Shown: positions 34,733-43,570 of the stretch, in pieces
Layout of the letters: each line of letters opens with the position of its first letter
Position numbering within the stretch: the first letter of the stretch is position 1
Assembly (NCBI GenBank): GCA_030066195.1
Contig: JASJCB010000025.1
Coordinates: 17,838 to 81,837, forward strand
Direction: 5' to 3'
Length of the DNA: 64,000 nt
Source of the DNA: Acidobacteriota bacterium
GTDB lineage: Bacteria > Acidobacteriota > Holophagae > Acanthopleuribacterales > Acanthopleuribacteraceae
The notes under the pieces: model-generated
What the model saw: only the letters and a program-made list of their open reading frames with translations
Told to the model about the DNA's origin: nothing
Databases searched by the model: none
Made by a program: the position numbers and the translations under genes

Positions 34733-35152
34733 CTATTGCTTGAGAACGCTTTCGTTTTTTCTTTCTCGAACCGGCATGATGGTGCAGGCTTCTTTGCAGC
34801 CGAAAAAGCGGCTGAGCAGGTGTCGATTTTTGCTGATCCATCGGTAGATCAGTTCCGCTATCTGGATGACGCCCGGTATCCAAAGGACCAGCGCCATGGG
34901 GATGCCCAACACCAGGCGCATACACACAAAGCGCAAAGCCCTGGCGCCTCGGTGGATCTTGCCCCGGTTGCTGACGCAGTGGATCGCTTCCAGCAGGTCC
35001 TCGCGGCCTATGCCGGGTGCAAGTTGCGCCGCCTTTTCGTGGCTGATGGGCACCATCGTCAGGATATCGAACCAGTCCAGCCAGATCAGGGTGCGCATCT
35101 GAAAGGTGCACATCGGGCATTTGTCGTCGTACAGCAGGTAGTGGGTGCTCAT
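34733..35152 (-). CDS. DCC family thiol-disulfide oxidoreductase (DUF393)
   Basis: 139 residues from the ATG at 35152, whose A-T-G overlaps the TGA of the cyclase gene (ATGA), showing translational coupling. The opening YLLYDDKCPMCTFQMRTL is the DUF393 signature: Y-D-D-x-C-P-x-C with a thioredoxin-like C-x-x-C. A hydrophobic region (FVCMRLVLGIPMALVLWIPGV, ~75-100) suggests membrane association, and SRFFGCKEAC near the end adds two Cys. It is the last gene of the terpenoid/Fe-S operon and could keep a thiol in the pathway reduced (inference). Confidence 0.85.
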   Translation of the reverse strand: MSTHYLLYDDKCPMCTFQMRTLIWLDWFDILTMVPISHEKAAQLAPGIGREDLLEAIHCVSNRGKIHRGARALRFVCMRLVLGIPMALVLWIPGVIQIAELIYRWISKNRHLLSRFFGCKEACTIMPVRERKNESVLKQ

Positions 35153-36990
35153 GATTCTCCTCGTGTCAGGCTTTCCGCTTTCTCTATACGGTTTGGCTTT
35201 AATTGGCCTGTTGCTCGTTCCAGGGCCGATACCGCGAAGGTCAGCGGGTAGAGCTTTTCGTAGTACCACAGGTTGGCGAAGTAGAAACCGATGGGGCTTG
35301 CCTGCAGGCGGCGACCCTCGTCCGTTAGTTCGACCAGTGCGTTGAGGCCGTAGCGCAGGGCCGCTTTCGGCGGTTCTTGAAGCGCGGTCAGGGCGTCCAA
35401 GGCCAGGGCCGTTTCTTCGATGGTCGACGCTGTTTCCTTGCCCGCGCCCCAGCCGCCGTCCTCGTTTTGGTTGGCGATCAACCAGGAGAAACCCTTCTTG
35501 AGCATTTGCCGTTCTTGGGTCAAGCGTGGTTCATCCGCCGTGATTTGAGCCAGGGCCAGGACTACTTTAGCCGTGCCGTAGGTGGGGTTTTGTTCGTTTG
35601 GATGGTCCTGGTTGCCGAACCATAGGGGCAGCCAACTGCCGTCCGCCTGTTGTTGCTTTTTCAAGTAGCGCCGCATGCGGGACTGAGCCGCCGGCCAGCC
35701 CGGGCATTCCAGGCCGCGTTTGCGCCAGGTGTGCATGGCCAGGAGTGCATGAGCCGTGATGTCCGGACAGCTTTTGTCGAAGGGCAGCGTACCCCAACCC
35801 CGGCAGAAGGTGGGAATACCTCCGTCCCTGTTCTGCAAGTCAACCAGCCAGTCGATACCCTTGCCCGCGGCTTTTTCGACCACTGGTGATGCGCGTCGAT
35901 CGCCGCACAGGTTGGCTAAGGCCAGAACGGCGCCGCTGGTGTCATCCGCATCGGGTACGCCGCCGGGGAGCGGAGTCCAGGCCCATCCGCCGGGCGCCGC
36001 GCCCGTGTAGGGGTGCACCACACGGTACTGTTGGTCGATCAGCCATTGGGTCAGCAGGCGGCAATCTTCCTCGGTCAAATTGTTTCGCCCGCCCGCGTTC
36101 AGGGCGTTGATCGAAAGGGTGGTCACCCAGGTTTGCAGGTGGGTGTCGATGGGCAGGCTGCCGTCCGGACGTACCAGCGAAAGAATGAATTGGATACCCT
36201 TGCGGACCACGGGGTGATCGACCTTACCCATGGAGGCCATGCTCATGCACACGAAGGAGGTAAGGGGAACCGCTTCCAGGAAACCGCCGTTTTCAGGTTG
36301 AATACTTTCCAGTAGGTTCAGGGTATGCGCTTTGGTTTTTTCGCGGAAAAAGCGCGAGACGGGGTTGCCCGCACCGCGATGGTGGTAAATGGCCTGACCG
36401 ATGGCGATCAAGGCGGGTAATGCATAGGAAACCACGGGCATGCGTACGGTTTTGTAGAATTTGCGTGGGACGGCTGCAAGCTCGAAAGGCAGTGGCGCCA
36501 CCAATTGCCAGGCCTGTTCGGGAGGGCCCAACCGCCCGCAAATGGCCAGCATGGTGAGGATGGGCACGGAGAAGGTGTGGTCCTTGCCGTAGCGCTTCAT
36601 GATTGCCTTGCGCAGTGTCTCCGGTTCCAGGCCTCCCGCCGTTTTTTTCAGCCAGGTTTCGGCAGCGAGCACACTGGTTTCCAATTGGTCATTGGTTTCG
36701 GAGATCAAACCCAGAGCGCCCCAACACAGGGCGGTGGTGCTGATGTTGCTGTGGCTGCGCACCGTGTCACCCCAGCCGCCGTCGGCATTTTGGTTGGTCG
36801 CCAACCAGTTCAGGGCGTCCTCGATCACTGAGAGGTTGTTTTCTCTGTCGACCGCATGCAGCGCCGCAATCGCCGTGGCCGTGGAAAGCGCGCTGGTGGA
36901 CAATTCACCTTCCCAGGTTCCGTTCTGCCTTTGCTTCAGAAGGGTTTCTACCAGGCGATCGCGGGTGCCGCATAGTTTGACTTCGTCCAT
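35149..36990 (-). CDS. Squalene-hopene-cyclase-like class II terpene cyclase
   Basis: 613 residues; starts three bases after the stop of the preceding prenyltransferase-like gene. It is built of alpha-alpha repeats with QW-type motifs: QNGTWEGEL, ADGGWGDTV, ENGGFLEAV, RDGGIPTF, ADGSWLPLWFGN and EDGGWGAGKE. VPDADDTSGAVLAL near residue 345 supplies the D-x-D-D-T protonation motif of class II cyclases. Squalene-hopene cyclases are of similar length (about 630) and sit in the inner membrane via a hydrophobic channel. The substrate is a linear isoprenoid; squalene is not certain, since no squalene synthase (hpnC/D/E) is present and the partner is a fused prenyl synthase. Hopanoid-like or other terpenoid product is inferred. 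Confidence 0.85.
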   Translation of the reverse strand: MDEVKLCGTRDRLVETLLKQRQNGTWEGELSTSALSTATAIAALHAVDRENNLSVIEDALNWLATNQNADGGWGDTVRSHSNISTTALCWGALGLISETNDQLETSVLAAETWLKKTAGGLEPETLRKAIMKRYGKDHTFSVPILTMLAICGRLGPPEQAWQLVAPLPFELAAVPRKFYKTVRMPVVSYALPALIAIGQAIYHHRGAGNPVSRFFREKTKAHTLNLLESIQPENGGFLEAVPLTSFVCMSMASMGKVDHPVVRKGIQFILSLVRPDGSLPIDTHLQTWVTTLSINALNAGGRNNLTEEDCRLLTQWLIDQQYRVVHPYTGAAPGGWAWTPLPGGVPDADDTSGAVLALANLCGDRRASPVVEKAAGKGIDWLVDLQNRDGGIPTFCRGWGTLPFDKSCPDITAHALLAMHTWRKRGLECPGWPAAQSRMRRYLKKQQQADGSWLPLWFGNQDHPNEQNPTYGTAKVVLALAQITADEPRLTQERQMLKKGFSWLIANQNEDGGWGAGKETASTIEETALALDALTALQEPPKAALRYGLNALVELTDEGRRLQASPIGFYFANLWYYEKLYPLTFAVSALERATGQLKPNRIEKAESLTRGES

Positions 36991-36993
36991 GGG

Positions 36994-37857
36994 TTATACG
37001 CTCAGGTGGCCCAGCGCCAGCAGGCCGTAGAAGGTGTATTCGGTGTCCAGGGTGTCGTCGCCCCAGTTGCCGTAGAAACTACCATGATTGACCCACAGGC
37101 TGTCCAGGTAATCCAGACAATCCTCGCGGATGGGATCGATGGACACGCCCATGCCGGAAAGCGCATGCAGGGCCGTGGCTGTAGATAGCAAATCGGGCAT
37201 GGGCGCGGCCGGCACGGCGAAGAAGCCGCCCGCGCCGTAGCATTTGTCCAACAGCCAACTCGCCGCATCTCTCGGCGAACCGTCACCCACGTTGCGCATG
37301 ACCGCCTCGGCCGCGGCAATGGCGGGCGTGTTGCCCACGGGCATGTGCGGTTCATTGGCGAATCCGCCGTCCCGTGAGCGCAGTGAGGCGCAGGTAGCGG
37401 CCAACATACCCGGCGCGCTTAATTGATCCTCGCGGCCCAGATCCTGGAAGGCGGCTAAAGCCAGGAAGTTGGCGTAGGCGGTAGCGGTCTCCGCGCCGGC
37501 TTCGGCATTGAAACCGCCGTCCGGGGTGCGCCACTGTAGCAACCGGGCGGCCATGGCTTGCGCGCGCGGGTTTTCCAAACCCACGGCCGACCAGCAGCGT
37601 GTCAGCGAGCACAGGTGTACGAAATCAAGCTTGTCACCGTCGCCGAATTGTTCCAACCAGCCGACTACCTTGTGCGCGGGGATGTCCATCATCAACGCTT
37701 CCATGCAGCTAAGGCCGAAAACCGTGTAGTACAGGTCGCTACGGCCGCCGCGATCGCGGAAGCCGCCGTCCGGGTTGAGTTGGGATGCAACGAAGTCGCG
37801 CACCAGATCCGTGCCGTCAGACAGGGATTGGGGCGACAGCCTCGCGACTTGTAGCAT
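36994..37857 (-). CDS. Prenyltransferase/squalene-oxidase-repeat protein, single alpha-alpha toroid
   Basis: 287 residues from the ATG at 37857, inside the 3' end of the prenyl synthase gene (41-bp overlap); a GTG at 37875 is an alternative start. Repeats include NPDGGFRDRGGRSDLYYTVF, TPDGGFNAEAGAETATAYAN, RDGGFANEPH and DDTLDTEYTFYGLLALGHL. They resemble the beta subunit of protein prenyltransferases or one domain of a terpene cyclase. Half the size of the neighbouring cyclase, it lacks D-x-D-D. It might be a second cyclase, a partner subunit of the larger one, or a prenyl-acceptor protein; the sequence does not decide. Confidence 0.8.
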   Translation of the reverse strand: MLQVARLSPQSLSDGTDLVRDFVASQLNPDGGFRDRGGRSDLYYTVFGLSCMEALMMDIPAHKVVGWLEQFGDGDKLDFVHLCSLTRCWSAVGLENPRAQAMAARLLQWRTPDGGFNAEAGAETATAYANFLALAAFQDLGREDQLSAPGMLAATCASLRSRDGGFANEPHMPVGNTPAIAAAEAVMRNVGDGSPRDAASWLLDKCYGAGGFFAVPAAPMPDLLSTATALHALSGMGVSIDPIREDCLDYLDSLWVNHGSFYGNWGDDTLDTEYTFYGLLALGHLSV

Positions 37858-39535
37858 TTCTCTTCTCAAACTCACTGCACCATTCCTTGATCTCGATATC
37901 GTTGAATATTTTACCGACCACGCGGCGTAAAAGGCCCTTCAGGTTGGGATTGTTGAGCGTTTTCAGGGAGATCACCGCGTGTTCCTTATAGGTTTCCAGC
38001 AGTGCTTCCACATGCTTGGGGATCTCCAGTTCCGCCAGCAGAGTGTCGACGGCCGGGCGATCGGCCAGGGCGCCGGTATCGCGGTTCCACAATGCGGCGA
38101 TCAAGTCTCGCGGCGCGCCTTTCTTGGCGTGTTTGTAGGCTAGAGCCAGGGGCATGGTCGGCCGCAAGGCGTCGATGTCGTTGGGGTCCTCGTTGCTGTT
38201 CAGATCATCGAAATCGTCTTTGATCTGGTAGGCGATGCCCAGGTTGCGGCTATAGTCGGCCAGCACCTCGTGCACATCGCCGTCACAACCGGTGTAGGCG
38301 GCGCCAAGGCGTAGCGCAACCTCGAAAGCGGGGCTGGTTTTTTTGTCGAAGATATCGACGACCTCGCCCGGGCTGAGCACCTTGGGGTCTCGCATCCAGG
38401 CCAGTTCCGCGCCCTGGCCGTGGCACAGGTTGCGCTGACCCTCGGCCGCGATGCGGATGAGTTCCGGCATGCGGGCGGGATCGGCGCCGCTTTCAGCGAT
38501 CAACCGGTAGCCCTCGCCGATCAGGAGGTCGCCCGCGTTGAGGGCAATCGGGACACCCCATTCCGCGTGTAGCGTGGCCTGGCCATAGCGCGTATCGTCG
38601 TCATCCTCGATATCGTCGTGGATCAGCGAAGCCTTGTGGAAGCACTCCACGGCAACGGCCAGTTTCTTGAAACCGTCGGGGATTTCGGCTTCCGGGTCGT
38701 CCTGCATGGCGCGCCATACGCATGCGGCCAGGAAGGGGCGCCAGCGTTTGCCGTCGCGCAACAACCATTCGCGTGCCAGTTCTTCCGCCTGGCCTTCCGC
38801 CGGTCCCATCAGTTGATCCAGCGAGTCGGGTGAGAACCAGGCGCGCACATCGTTGCGCAACTCGTCCAGGTTCAGGCGACGGGTTTTGTCTTCGGAGGTC
38901 AGGTGCACCACGTCCCAGACCCAGTCCAGGTCCACATTGGTATCGATGCAGTCGCCTTGCAGCAGGGGGATGGCGATGCCGGGAATGGCGGCCGCTTCCA
39001 TAAAGGGGAAGGCCTTCTCCAACACCGAAAGGCAGCTGACGCCTACGATGGCGTCGATCTTACCGGTTTCGATGATGGCCATCACCAGCGCGGAACCTTC
39101 CGCGATCAATACCGCGTATCCCAGTCGCTCGGCCTCTTCCTGAAGGTCTTGCAGGGAGCAGGCGCCGCACTGTTTGCACAGCAGGCCGAATTCGTCGAAG
39201 GGCGCGGGACAGACTTCCTCTTTGCGCAGGCACTTGGGCATCAACAACAGGCGGCGCTCGTAGGGGATCGTGGCCAGGGTGTCTTCCCACGATTCGTTAT
39301 TCATCAACACGGCGACGAAGTCCAGATACTCGTCCGGGATGCCATGCTGTTCCAGAAAGACCTCGGCGTGTTCGCGCAGTTCGGCCATGGGCATGGGCGG
39401 CACCAGGTTTTGCTCGGCGACGAAGTCCTTGACCAGTGATTTGATCAGGCGGCGCTGCTCCTGGGTTTGTGGAATGGACTTGTCCGGTTTGCGCCAGACT
39501 TGCAGGGGCAGCGTTTTCGGTAATGTAGCGGCCAT
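37817..39535 (-). CDS. DUF116-polyprenyl synthase fusion protein
   Basis: 572 residues; GGGAG five bases before the ATG. Residues ~1-230 match DUF116: LLMPKCLRKEEVCPAPF, LLCKQCGACSLQDL and GYAVLIAEGSALVM, with a Cys set able to hold a metal or Fe-S cluster. Residues ~245-560 are an isoprenyl diphosphate synthase: first Asp-rich motif HDDIEDDDDTRYG near 308 and second YQIKDDFDDLNS near 438, both intact, so condensation of IPP onto an allylic diphosphate in the cytosol is expected. Chain length is not predictable. The fusion of a Cys-rich DUF116 module to a prenyl synthase is unusual and ties the Fe-S genes of this operon to terpenoid synthesis. Confidence 0.88.
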   Translation of the reverse strand: MAATLPKTLPLQVWRKPDKSIPQTQEQRRLIKSLVKDFVAEQNLVPPMPMAELREHAEVFLEQHGIPDEYLDFVAVLMNNESWEDTLATIPYERRLLLMPKCLRKEEVCPAPFDEFGLLCKQCGACSLQDLQEEAERLGYAVLIAEGSALVMAIIETGKIDAIVGVSCLSVLEKAFPFMEAAAIPGIAIPLLQGDCIDTNVDLDWVWDVVHLTSEDKTRRLNLDELRNDVRAWFSPDSLDQLMGPAEGQAEELAREWLLRDGKRWRPFLAACVWRAMQDDPEAEIPDGFKKLAVAVECFHKASLIHDDIEDDDDTRYGQATLHAEWGVPIALNAGDLLIGEGYRLIAESGADPARMPELIRIAAEGQRNLCHGQGAELAWMRDPKVLSPGEVVDIFDKKTSPAFEVALRLGAAYTGCDGDVHEVLADYSRNLGIAYQIKDDFDDLNSNEDPNDIDALRPTMPLALAYKHAKKGAPRDLIAALWNRDTGALADRPAVDTLLAELEIPKHVEALLETYKEHAVISLKTLNNPNLKGLLRRVVGKIFNDIEIKEWCSEFEKRNATSREAVAPIPV

Positions 39536-39551
39536 GATTCTCCCTCTCCGA

Positions 39552-40463
39552 TTATCGATCCGATGATTTTGGGGTTTTGTCGAACACGGCGGCGGCCTTG
39601 GCCTGGATGGCGTCGACGCTCGGCAGCGCGTTCATGACTTCCTCGGGGATGCCGAGTTTGTCTTGTAATTTCTTCAGGCAACGCTTGCGTTCCTTAAGGG
39701 CGCGCTCGTCGTCGCGTTCGCGGCTGAAGCGTGACCTGGCGCGGGTGGAACGATCGCGCAAGAGGCTGTAGATATCGCCGCCCAGCAGTGAGGTGATGTC
39801 CACCTGCATCTTCTCGCGGCGCAGGTCTTCATCGCTCACCGGAGCGCCGTTAATCGGCCCCTGGCGGTATTTGGGAAATAGAATGGCGGCCTCGGGGCAG
39901 ACGCGTGAGCAGGCGGGGCAGTCGGTCTTGCACTTGGTGGGATTCTGCACCGCAATCTTGCGCTCATCGGAGACGCCGTAGACGTCGAACAGGCAAAAGC
40001 TGAGGCACTGCATGCAATTCGTGCACCGGTCGTAGTCGATGACGGGAAACCAGGGCTTCCATTCTCCGGTAGGTTTGACCGTGGGTTCGGTTGCCCTTGC
40101 CTCCTCGGGTTCTTCCGGCGGCGCTTCACCCAGAAGAGCTTCACAGATCTCGCCGGCTTCCTGTTCGCGCATGTTCAGGACGTCTACCTTTTCCTCGTCC
40201 AGGTCGGCGCCGGCGGCGTGGAACAGCCACTTGACCGCACGCGGGTAACAGGCGGCAATCTTGACGGTCTCGCCCTCGGTCATCTCGGCCAGCTTGGGAT
40301 CGCGCTCGGCGGCCATGCGGCACATGTCTTCCACGTCCTCGAATTCCACGCCCGACTCGATGAGTTGATTGCGCACCTTCTCCTTGACCTTGGTGGGCAG
40401 GATGCGGGTGTAGGCGCAGTTGCAAAAGACGATCTTCTCGCGGGTTTGCGTTGCGGCAGTCAT
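39552..40463 (-). CDS. 4Fe-4S ferredoxin-type protein with N-terminal FCNC domain
   Basis: 303 residues. The N-terminal domain (KIVFCNCAYTRILPTKV, IAACYPRAVKWLF) has isolated Cys like modules of heterodisulfide-reductase-related proteins. A linker precedes two 4Fe-4S sets (~140-200): RCTNCMQCLSFC and KCKTDCPACSRVCPEAA. The C-terminal ~90 residues are basic and helical (RSRFSRERDDERALKERKR). It probably shuttles electrons in the cytosol for the radical SAM enzyme or a reductive step on the isoprenoid (inference). The gene is packed between the prenyl synthase and CobW genes, gaps of 16 and 12 bp. Confidence 0.85.
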   Translation of the reverse strand: MTAATQTREKIVFCNCAYTRILPTKVKEKVRNQLIESGVEFEDVEDMCRMAAERDPKLAEMTEGETVKIAACYPRAVKWLFHAAGADLDEEKVDVLNMREQEAGEICEALLGEAPPEEPEEARATEPTVKPTGEWKPWFPVIDYDRCTNCMQCLSFCLFDVYGVSDERKIAVQNPTKCKTDCPACSRVCPEAAILFPKYRQGPINGAPVSDEDLRREKMQVDITSLLGGDIYSLLRDRSTRARSRFSRERDDERALKERKRCLKKLQDKLGIPEEVMNALPSVDAIQAKAAAVFDKTPKSSDR

Positions 40464-40475
40464 GAATCAGGCTCC

Positions 40476-41618
40476 TTACAGCGCACCGGCCAGGGTTTCC
40501 TGGTCGTGCTTCATGCGATAGATGGGATTGGGCTCGCCGGGTTTGAAGGACTCGATATGATCCAGGTCAAGCGTGACGCCGGACAGCTCGGCGGCAGATT
40601 CGATCAGCGCGGCTTGCAGGGCGATGCTCAGGCGCTGGGGGTCGCCTTCCGCGCGCAGGTTGACGATGATCTGTCCGCTGTCCAGGGGATCGCTCAGCGA
40701 TTGCGAGAACTCGGCCTTGCGGGTCGTCCCAACCATGTTGAGCACGGCCAGTTCGCCGCTGCCGTCCTCGGGAGAGAGCGTCATCTTGAAGTGGGCGATT
40801 TCGATATCTTCTACGGCCAGGCGGGTGCCGACGGATTCGGCCAGGGTGCTTAACACCTGGTCGCCGTCGATGTATTGATCGGCCTTCAATTCAACCGTAG
40901 CGTTGAGCCAGCCCAGCAGGGCCTCACCTTCCGCGTAAACCTTGTAGTCCAGGTCCATGGTATCGCCGCCGGGTTGCTCGCCCGACATGAGGTTTTCGAA
41001 CCAATGATCCAGGTTCTCGCCGGTGCGGGCCGAAACGGTGAGGATGGTCTTGCCGGGGAACTTATCGGCCAGAGCCTTGCGCAGGGCTGTCTCCTGGTCT
41101 TGGGTAATCAGGTCAGCCTTATTAATGATGATCGTAGCGGCTTCTTCCAACTGTTTCAGGTAGATGTAGGTGACCTTTTGAGAGAAGCCGCGTTCGTTGC
41201 CGATACCCAACACGCGCATACAGCGTAAGGGATCGACCACCACGCTGAGCGGGGCGATGGAAAAGCGGTCGCCGTAGATGCGGCGCAGGGGATAGGAGAC
41301 GGAGGCGATCAAGTCGGTGCAACTGCCCACCGGTTCGGCAATAAAGATATCGGGCCGGGTAGCCGCGTCCAGGTTTTCGGCCGCCTCGGTCAGGGTGTTG
41401 AAGCGGCAACAGAAACAGCCGCCGGGAATCTCCTCCACGGCGAAGCCCTGGGAGCGCAATTTCAGGGTGTCCACCAGGTTGGTGCCTTGATCGTTGGTGA
41501 TCAGGCCCACCTTCAGGCCTTTGGCGTCCAGATGTTTGGCCAACTCCAAGATAGAGGTGGACTTTCCGGCGCCCAAAAAGCCGCCGATCATAACGTAACG
41601 TGCGGTGCGATCGCTCAT
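40476..41618 (-). CDS. CobW/HypB-type P-loop GTPase, metallochaperone-like
   Basis: 380 residues; start overlaps the stop of the H-like gene by ATGA. The P-loop is GGFLGAGKSTSILEL at ~12-25. The metal motif C-x-C-C appears as IPGGCFCCRFNTL (~68). IIINKADL is the guanine motif, and the C-terminal CobW domain follows (YKVYAEGEALLGWLNATVEL). Members insert or move metals such as Zn, Co or Ni, fuelled by GTP. Its position between a lipoyl-carrier-like gene and a 4Fe-4S gene suggests a dedicated metal- or cluster-delivery role. Not cobN-linked; no cobalamin genes are near. Confidence 0.87.
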   Translation of the reverse strand: MSDRTARYVMIGGFLGAGKSTSILELAKHLDAKGLKVGLITNDQGTNLVDTLKLRSQGFAVEEIPGGCFCCRFNTLTEAAENLDAATRPDIFIAEPVGSCTDLIASVSYPLRRIYGDRFSIAPLSVVVDPLRCMRVLGIGNERGFSQKVTYIYLKQLEEAATIIINKADLITQDQETALRKALADKFPGKTILTVSARTGENLDHWFENLMSGEQPGGDTMDLDYKVYAEGEALLGWLNATVELKADQYIDGDQVLSTLAESVGTRLAVEDIEIAHFKMTLSPEDGSGELAVLNMVGTTRKAEFSQSLSDPLDSGQIIVNLRAEGDPQRLSIALQAALIESAAELSGVTLDLDHIESFKPGEPNPIYRMKHDQETLAGAL

Positions 41619-42070
41619 GCAGTTTCTCCAAGCATTTTCGAAATGACATCATCCAGGAAGGCAGCGTAGCCTTCCGCGTCCACGGCATCGGGTTCGGGGG
41701 TGCCGCGAACCTCGTAAAGCCAGCCGCGAGCGTAGGGGTCCTTGGTCAACCATTCGGGGTTGTCGTTCAGGTCGGGGTTCTCGCGTACGAAGCTGCCTTC
41801 CGCCATGCAGAACAGGTCGGAAGCAGCTTTCAGGCACTCGATCCAGCCGATCACGCCGCCCACTTCTACGGGATCGTCGACTTGTACTTCCATACCGGTC
41901 TCTACCAGGTCGCCCAGCATGCGCGTGGCGAATTTGGTGAAACCTACGCGCTGCAAGCCGGGTTCGACCTCGTCGATCCAGAAGTGGGCGCGGGTGTAAA
42001 GGCGGCCGGTGGGGAGCCTGGTGGAAAAGCGGGATTTCTTGTAGTTGATAAAGGAAGCGGTACGATTCAT
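41615..42070 (-). CDS. Glycine cleavage H protein-like lipoyl carrier
   Basis: 151 residues. FWIDEVEPGLQRVGFTKFAT, then MLGDLV and GGVIGWIECLKAASDLFCMA match GcvH, with the lipoyl-acceptor Lys in ECLKAASD near residue 80 retained. The C-terminal extension (TKDPYARGWLYEVRG...) is also GcvH-like (LINxDPYxxGWL). No gcvT or gcvP gene is in the window, so it is unlikely to work in glycine cleavage; it resembles the stand-alone lipoate-binding proteins of other sulfur pathways (for example the LbpA proteins). First gene of the minus-strand terpenoid operon. Its start could be debated, since only ggatga precedes the ATG. Confidence 0.85.
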   Translation of the reverse strand: MNRTASFINYKKSRFSTRLPTGRLYTRAHFWIDEVEPGLQRVGFTKFATRMLGDLVETGMEVQVDDPVEVGGVIGWIECLKAASDLFCMAEGSFVRENPDLNDNPEWLTKDPYARGWLYEVRGTPEPDAVDAEGYAAFLDDVISKMLGETA

Positions 42071-42386
42071 GGACGGGTCATCCGAATGGAAAGATTTCAG
42101 GCTGGAAACAAGACAAACTTTTCACACGGGCCCGCTGCAATCGTGCATCTTGTCGACTGTATACGCTACACGGGTGCGCGACTGAACCCACCAATGAAAA
42201 ATTAAGATAAAGCAAACCTTAAGGAAAAGTTAACCACTTGCTTTTGAATATGGATAAGGACGGGGAGGAGGCAACGGAAAGTAGAACGGAAACAGCGCGT
42301 TTACGGTATACTCTAAACCAGGAAACAGGACAAGCTCGCACAGGGTCCGAGGTCAATCATCGATGCAACCTCGGAGATAAAGCCCC
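42071..42386. promoter_or_regulatory. Divergent intergenic region of the terpenoid/Fe-S cluster
   Basis: This separates the minus-strand operon (starts 42070) from the plus-strand cysteine desulfurase (starts 42387), and should hold both promoters. TATACT near 42311 is a possible plus-strand -10. A purine-rich block (ggggaggaggcaacgg, about 42265) has no start codon after it. No binding site is evident. Confidence 0.35.
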
Positions 42387-43553
42387 ATGCCCGAAGTCTA
42401 CCTGGATCATCAGGCAACCACCCCGCCGGACCCGGCCGTGCTGGAGACCATGCTGCCGTACTTCACCCATAAATTCGGCAACGCGGCAAGTTCCCACGCT
42501 TGGGGAAGCGCCGCGGCAGCAGCGGTGGAAAACGCTCGCGAGCGGGTGGCCGAGTTGATCGGAGGTCATCCCCTGGCCGTGACCTTTACCGGCGGGGCCA
42601 CTGAATCGGTGAACCTGGCTCTAAAAGGACTTGCCGATCAATACGGCTCCAAGCGACGTCACATCGTCACTTGCGTCACCGAGCATCCCGCCGTGCGCGA
42701 CACCTGCGCCCGGCTCTCGACCCAAGGCTTCGAAATCACCGAATTGGGCGTGGACCCTAAGGGACATATCGACGAAAACGAACTGGCCGAAGCGGTCACC
42801 CCGGAAACCCTGGTCGTCAGCCTGATGTTCGCCAACAACGAGGTCGGCACCATTCACCCCGTGGCGCGTTACGCGGAAATTGCCCATGCACACGGCGCCT
42901 TCTTCCATTGCGACGCTACCCAGGCGGTCGGCAAGCTGCCCGTGCATGTGGACGAATTAAACATCGACCTGCTGTCGCTTTCCGCGCACAAGTTTTACGG
43001 ACCCATGGGCATCGGCGCGCTTTACCGACGCTTGAAGCGGCCGCGCGTGCGCCTGGCCCCGCAAATCCACGGCGGCGGTCACGAACGCGGCATGCGATCC
43101 GGTACGCTCAATGTACCCTCGATCGTGGGCCTGGGAGAAGCCTGTCGCATCGCCCGTGACCGCATGGCCGACGATGCCGCACACACCCGAGCCCTGGCCG
43201 ATCGCTTCCTGAAAGCCCTGGGCGGCATCCCGTACGAATTGAACGGGGACCCGGTGAATCGACTTCCCGGGAACCTCAACCTCCGCTTCCCCGGCATCAG
43301 CGCCGCGAGCCTCATCGAGGAACTGCCCGATATCGCCGTCTCGACGGGTTCCGCGTGCAGCAGCGCTCGACCCGGCGCCTCGCACGTGCTTTCGGCCATG
43401 GGACTTGGCGGAGACGCCGCTGCCCAATCGGTGCGCTTGGGTTGCGGACGTTTTACCACCGAAACCGAAATCGATTACGCGGCCCGGCGCTTCAAGGAGG
43501 CGATCGCTCGTTTGGGCGCTTGTCCCCGCGAGGCCGAGGCTTGCAGCCTGTAA
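42387..43553 (+). CDS. Cysteine desulfurase, NifS/IscS type
   Basis: 388 residues. PLP-dependent: it removes sulfur from cysteine as a protein persulfide for Fe-S, lipoyl or thio-cofactor synthesis. VYLDHQATTPPDP at the start, HIVTCVTEHPAV (PLP-stacking His), FHCDATQAVGK, SLSAHKFYGPMG (Schiff-base Lys near 201) and VSTGSACSSARPG (active Cys near 323) are all present. The active-site loop with SSARP is group I (IscS/NifS-like). It is followed after 17 bp by the radical SAM gene. No iscU or sufU scaffold is nearby, so it probably serves this cluster specifically (inference). Confidence 0.93.
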   Translation: MPEVYLDHQATTPPDPAVLETMLPYFTHKFGNAASSHAWGSAAAAAVENARERVAELIGGHPLAVTFTGGATESVNLALKGLADQYGSKRRHIVTCVTEHPAVRDTCARLSTQGFEITELGVDPKGHIDENELAEAVTPETLVVSLMFANNEVGTIHPVARYAEIAHAHGAFFHCDATQAVGKLPVHVDELNIDLLSLSAHKFYGPMGIGALYRRLKRPRVRLAPQIHGGGHERGMRSGTLNVPSIVGLGEACRIARDRMADDAAHTRALADRFLKALGGIPYELNGDPVNRLPGNLNLRFPGISAASLIEELPDIAVSTGSACSSARPGASHVLSAMGLGGDAAAQSVRLGCGRFTTETEIDYAARRFKEAIARLGACPREAEACSL

Positions 43554-43570
43554 CACCTGGAGACAGATTC

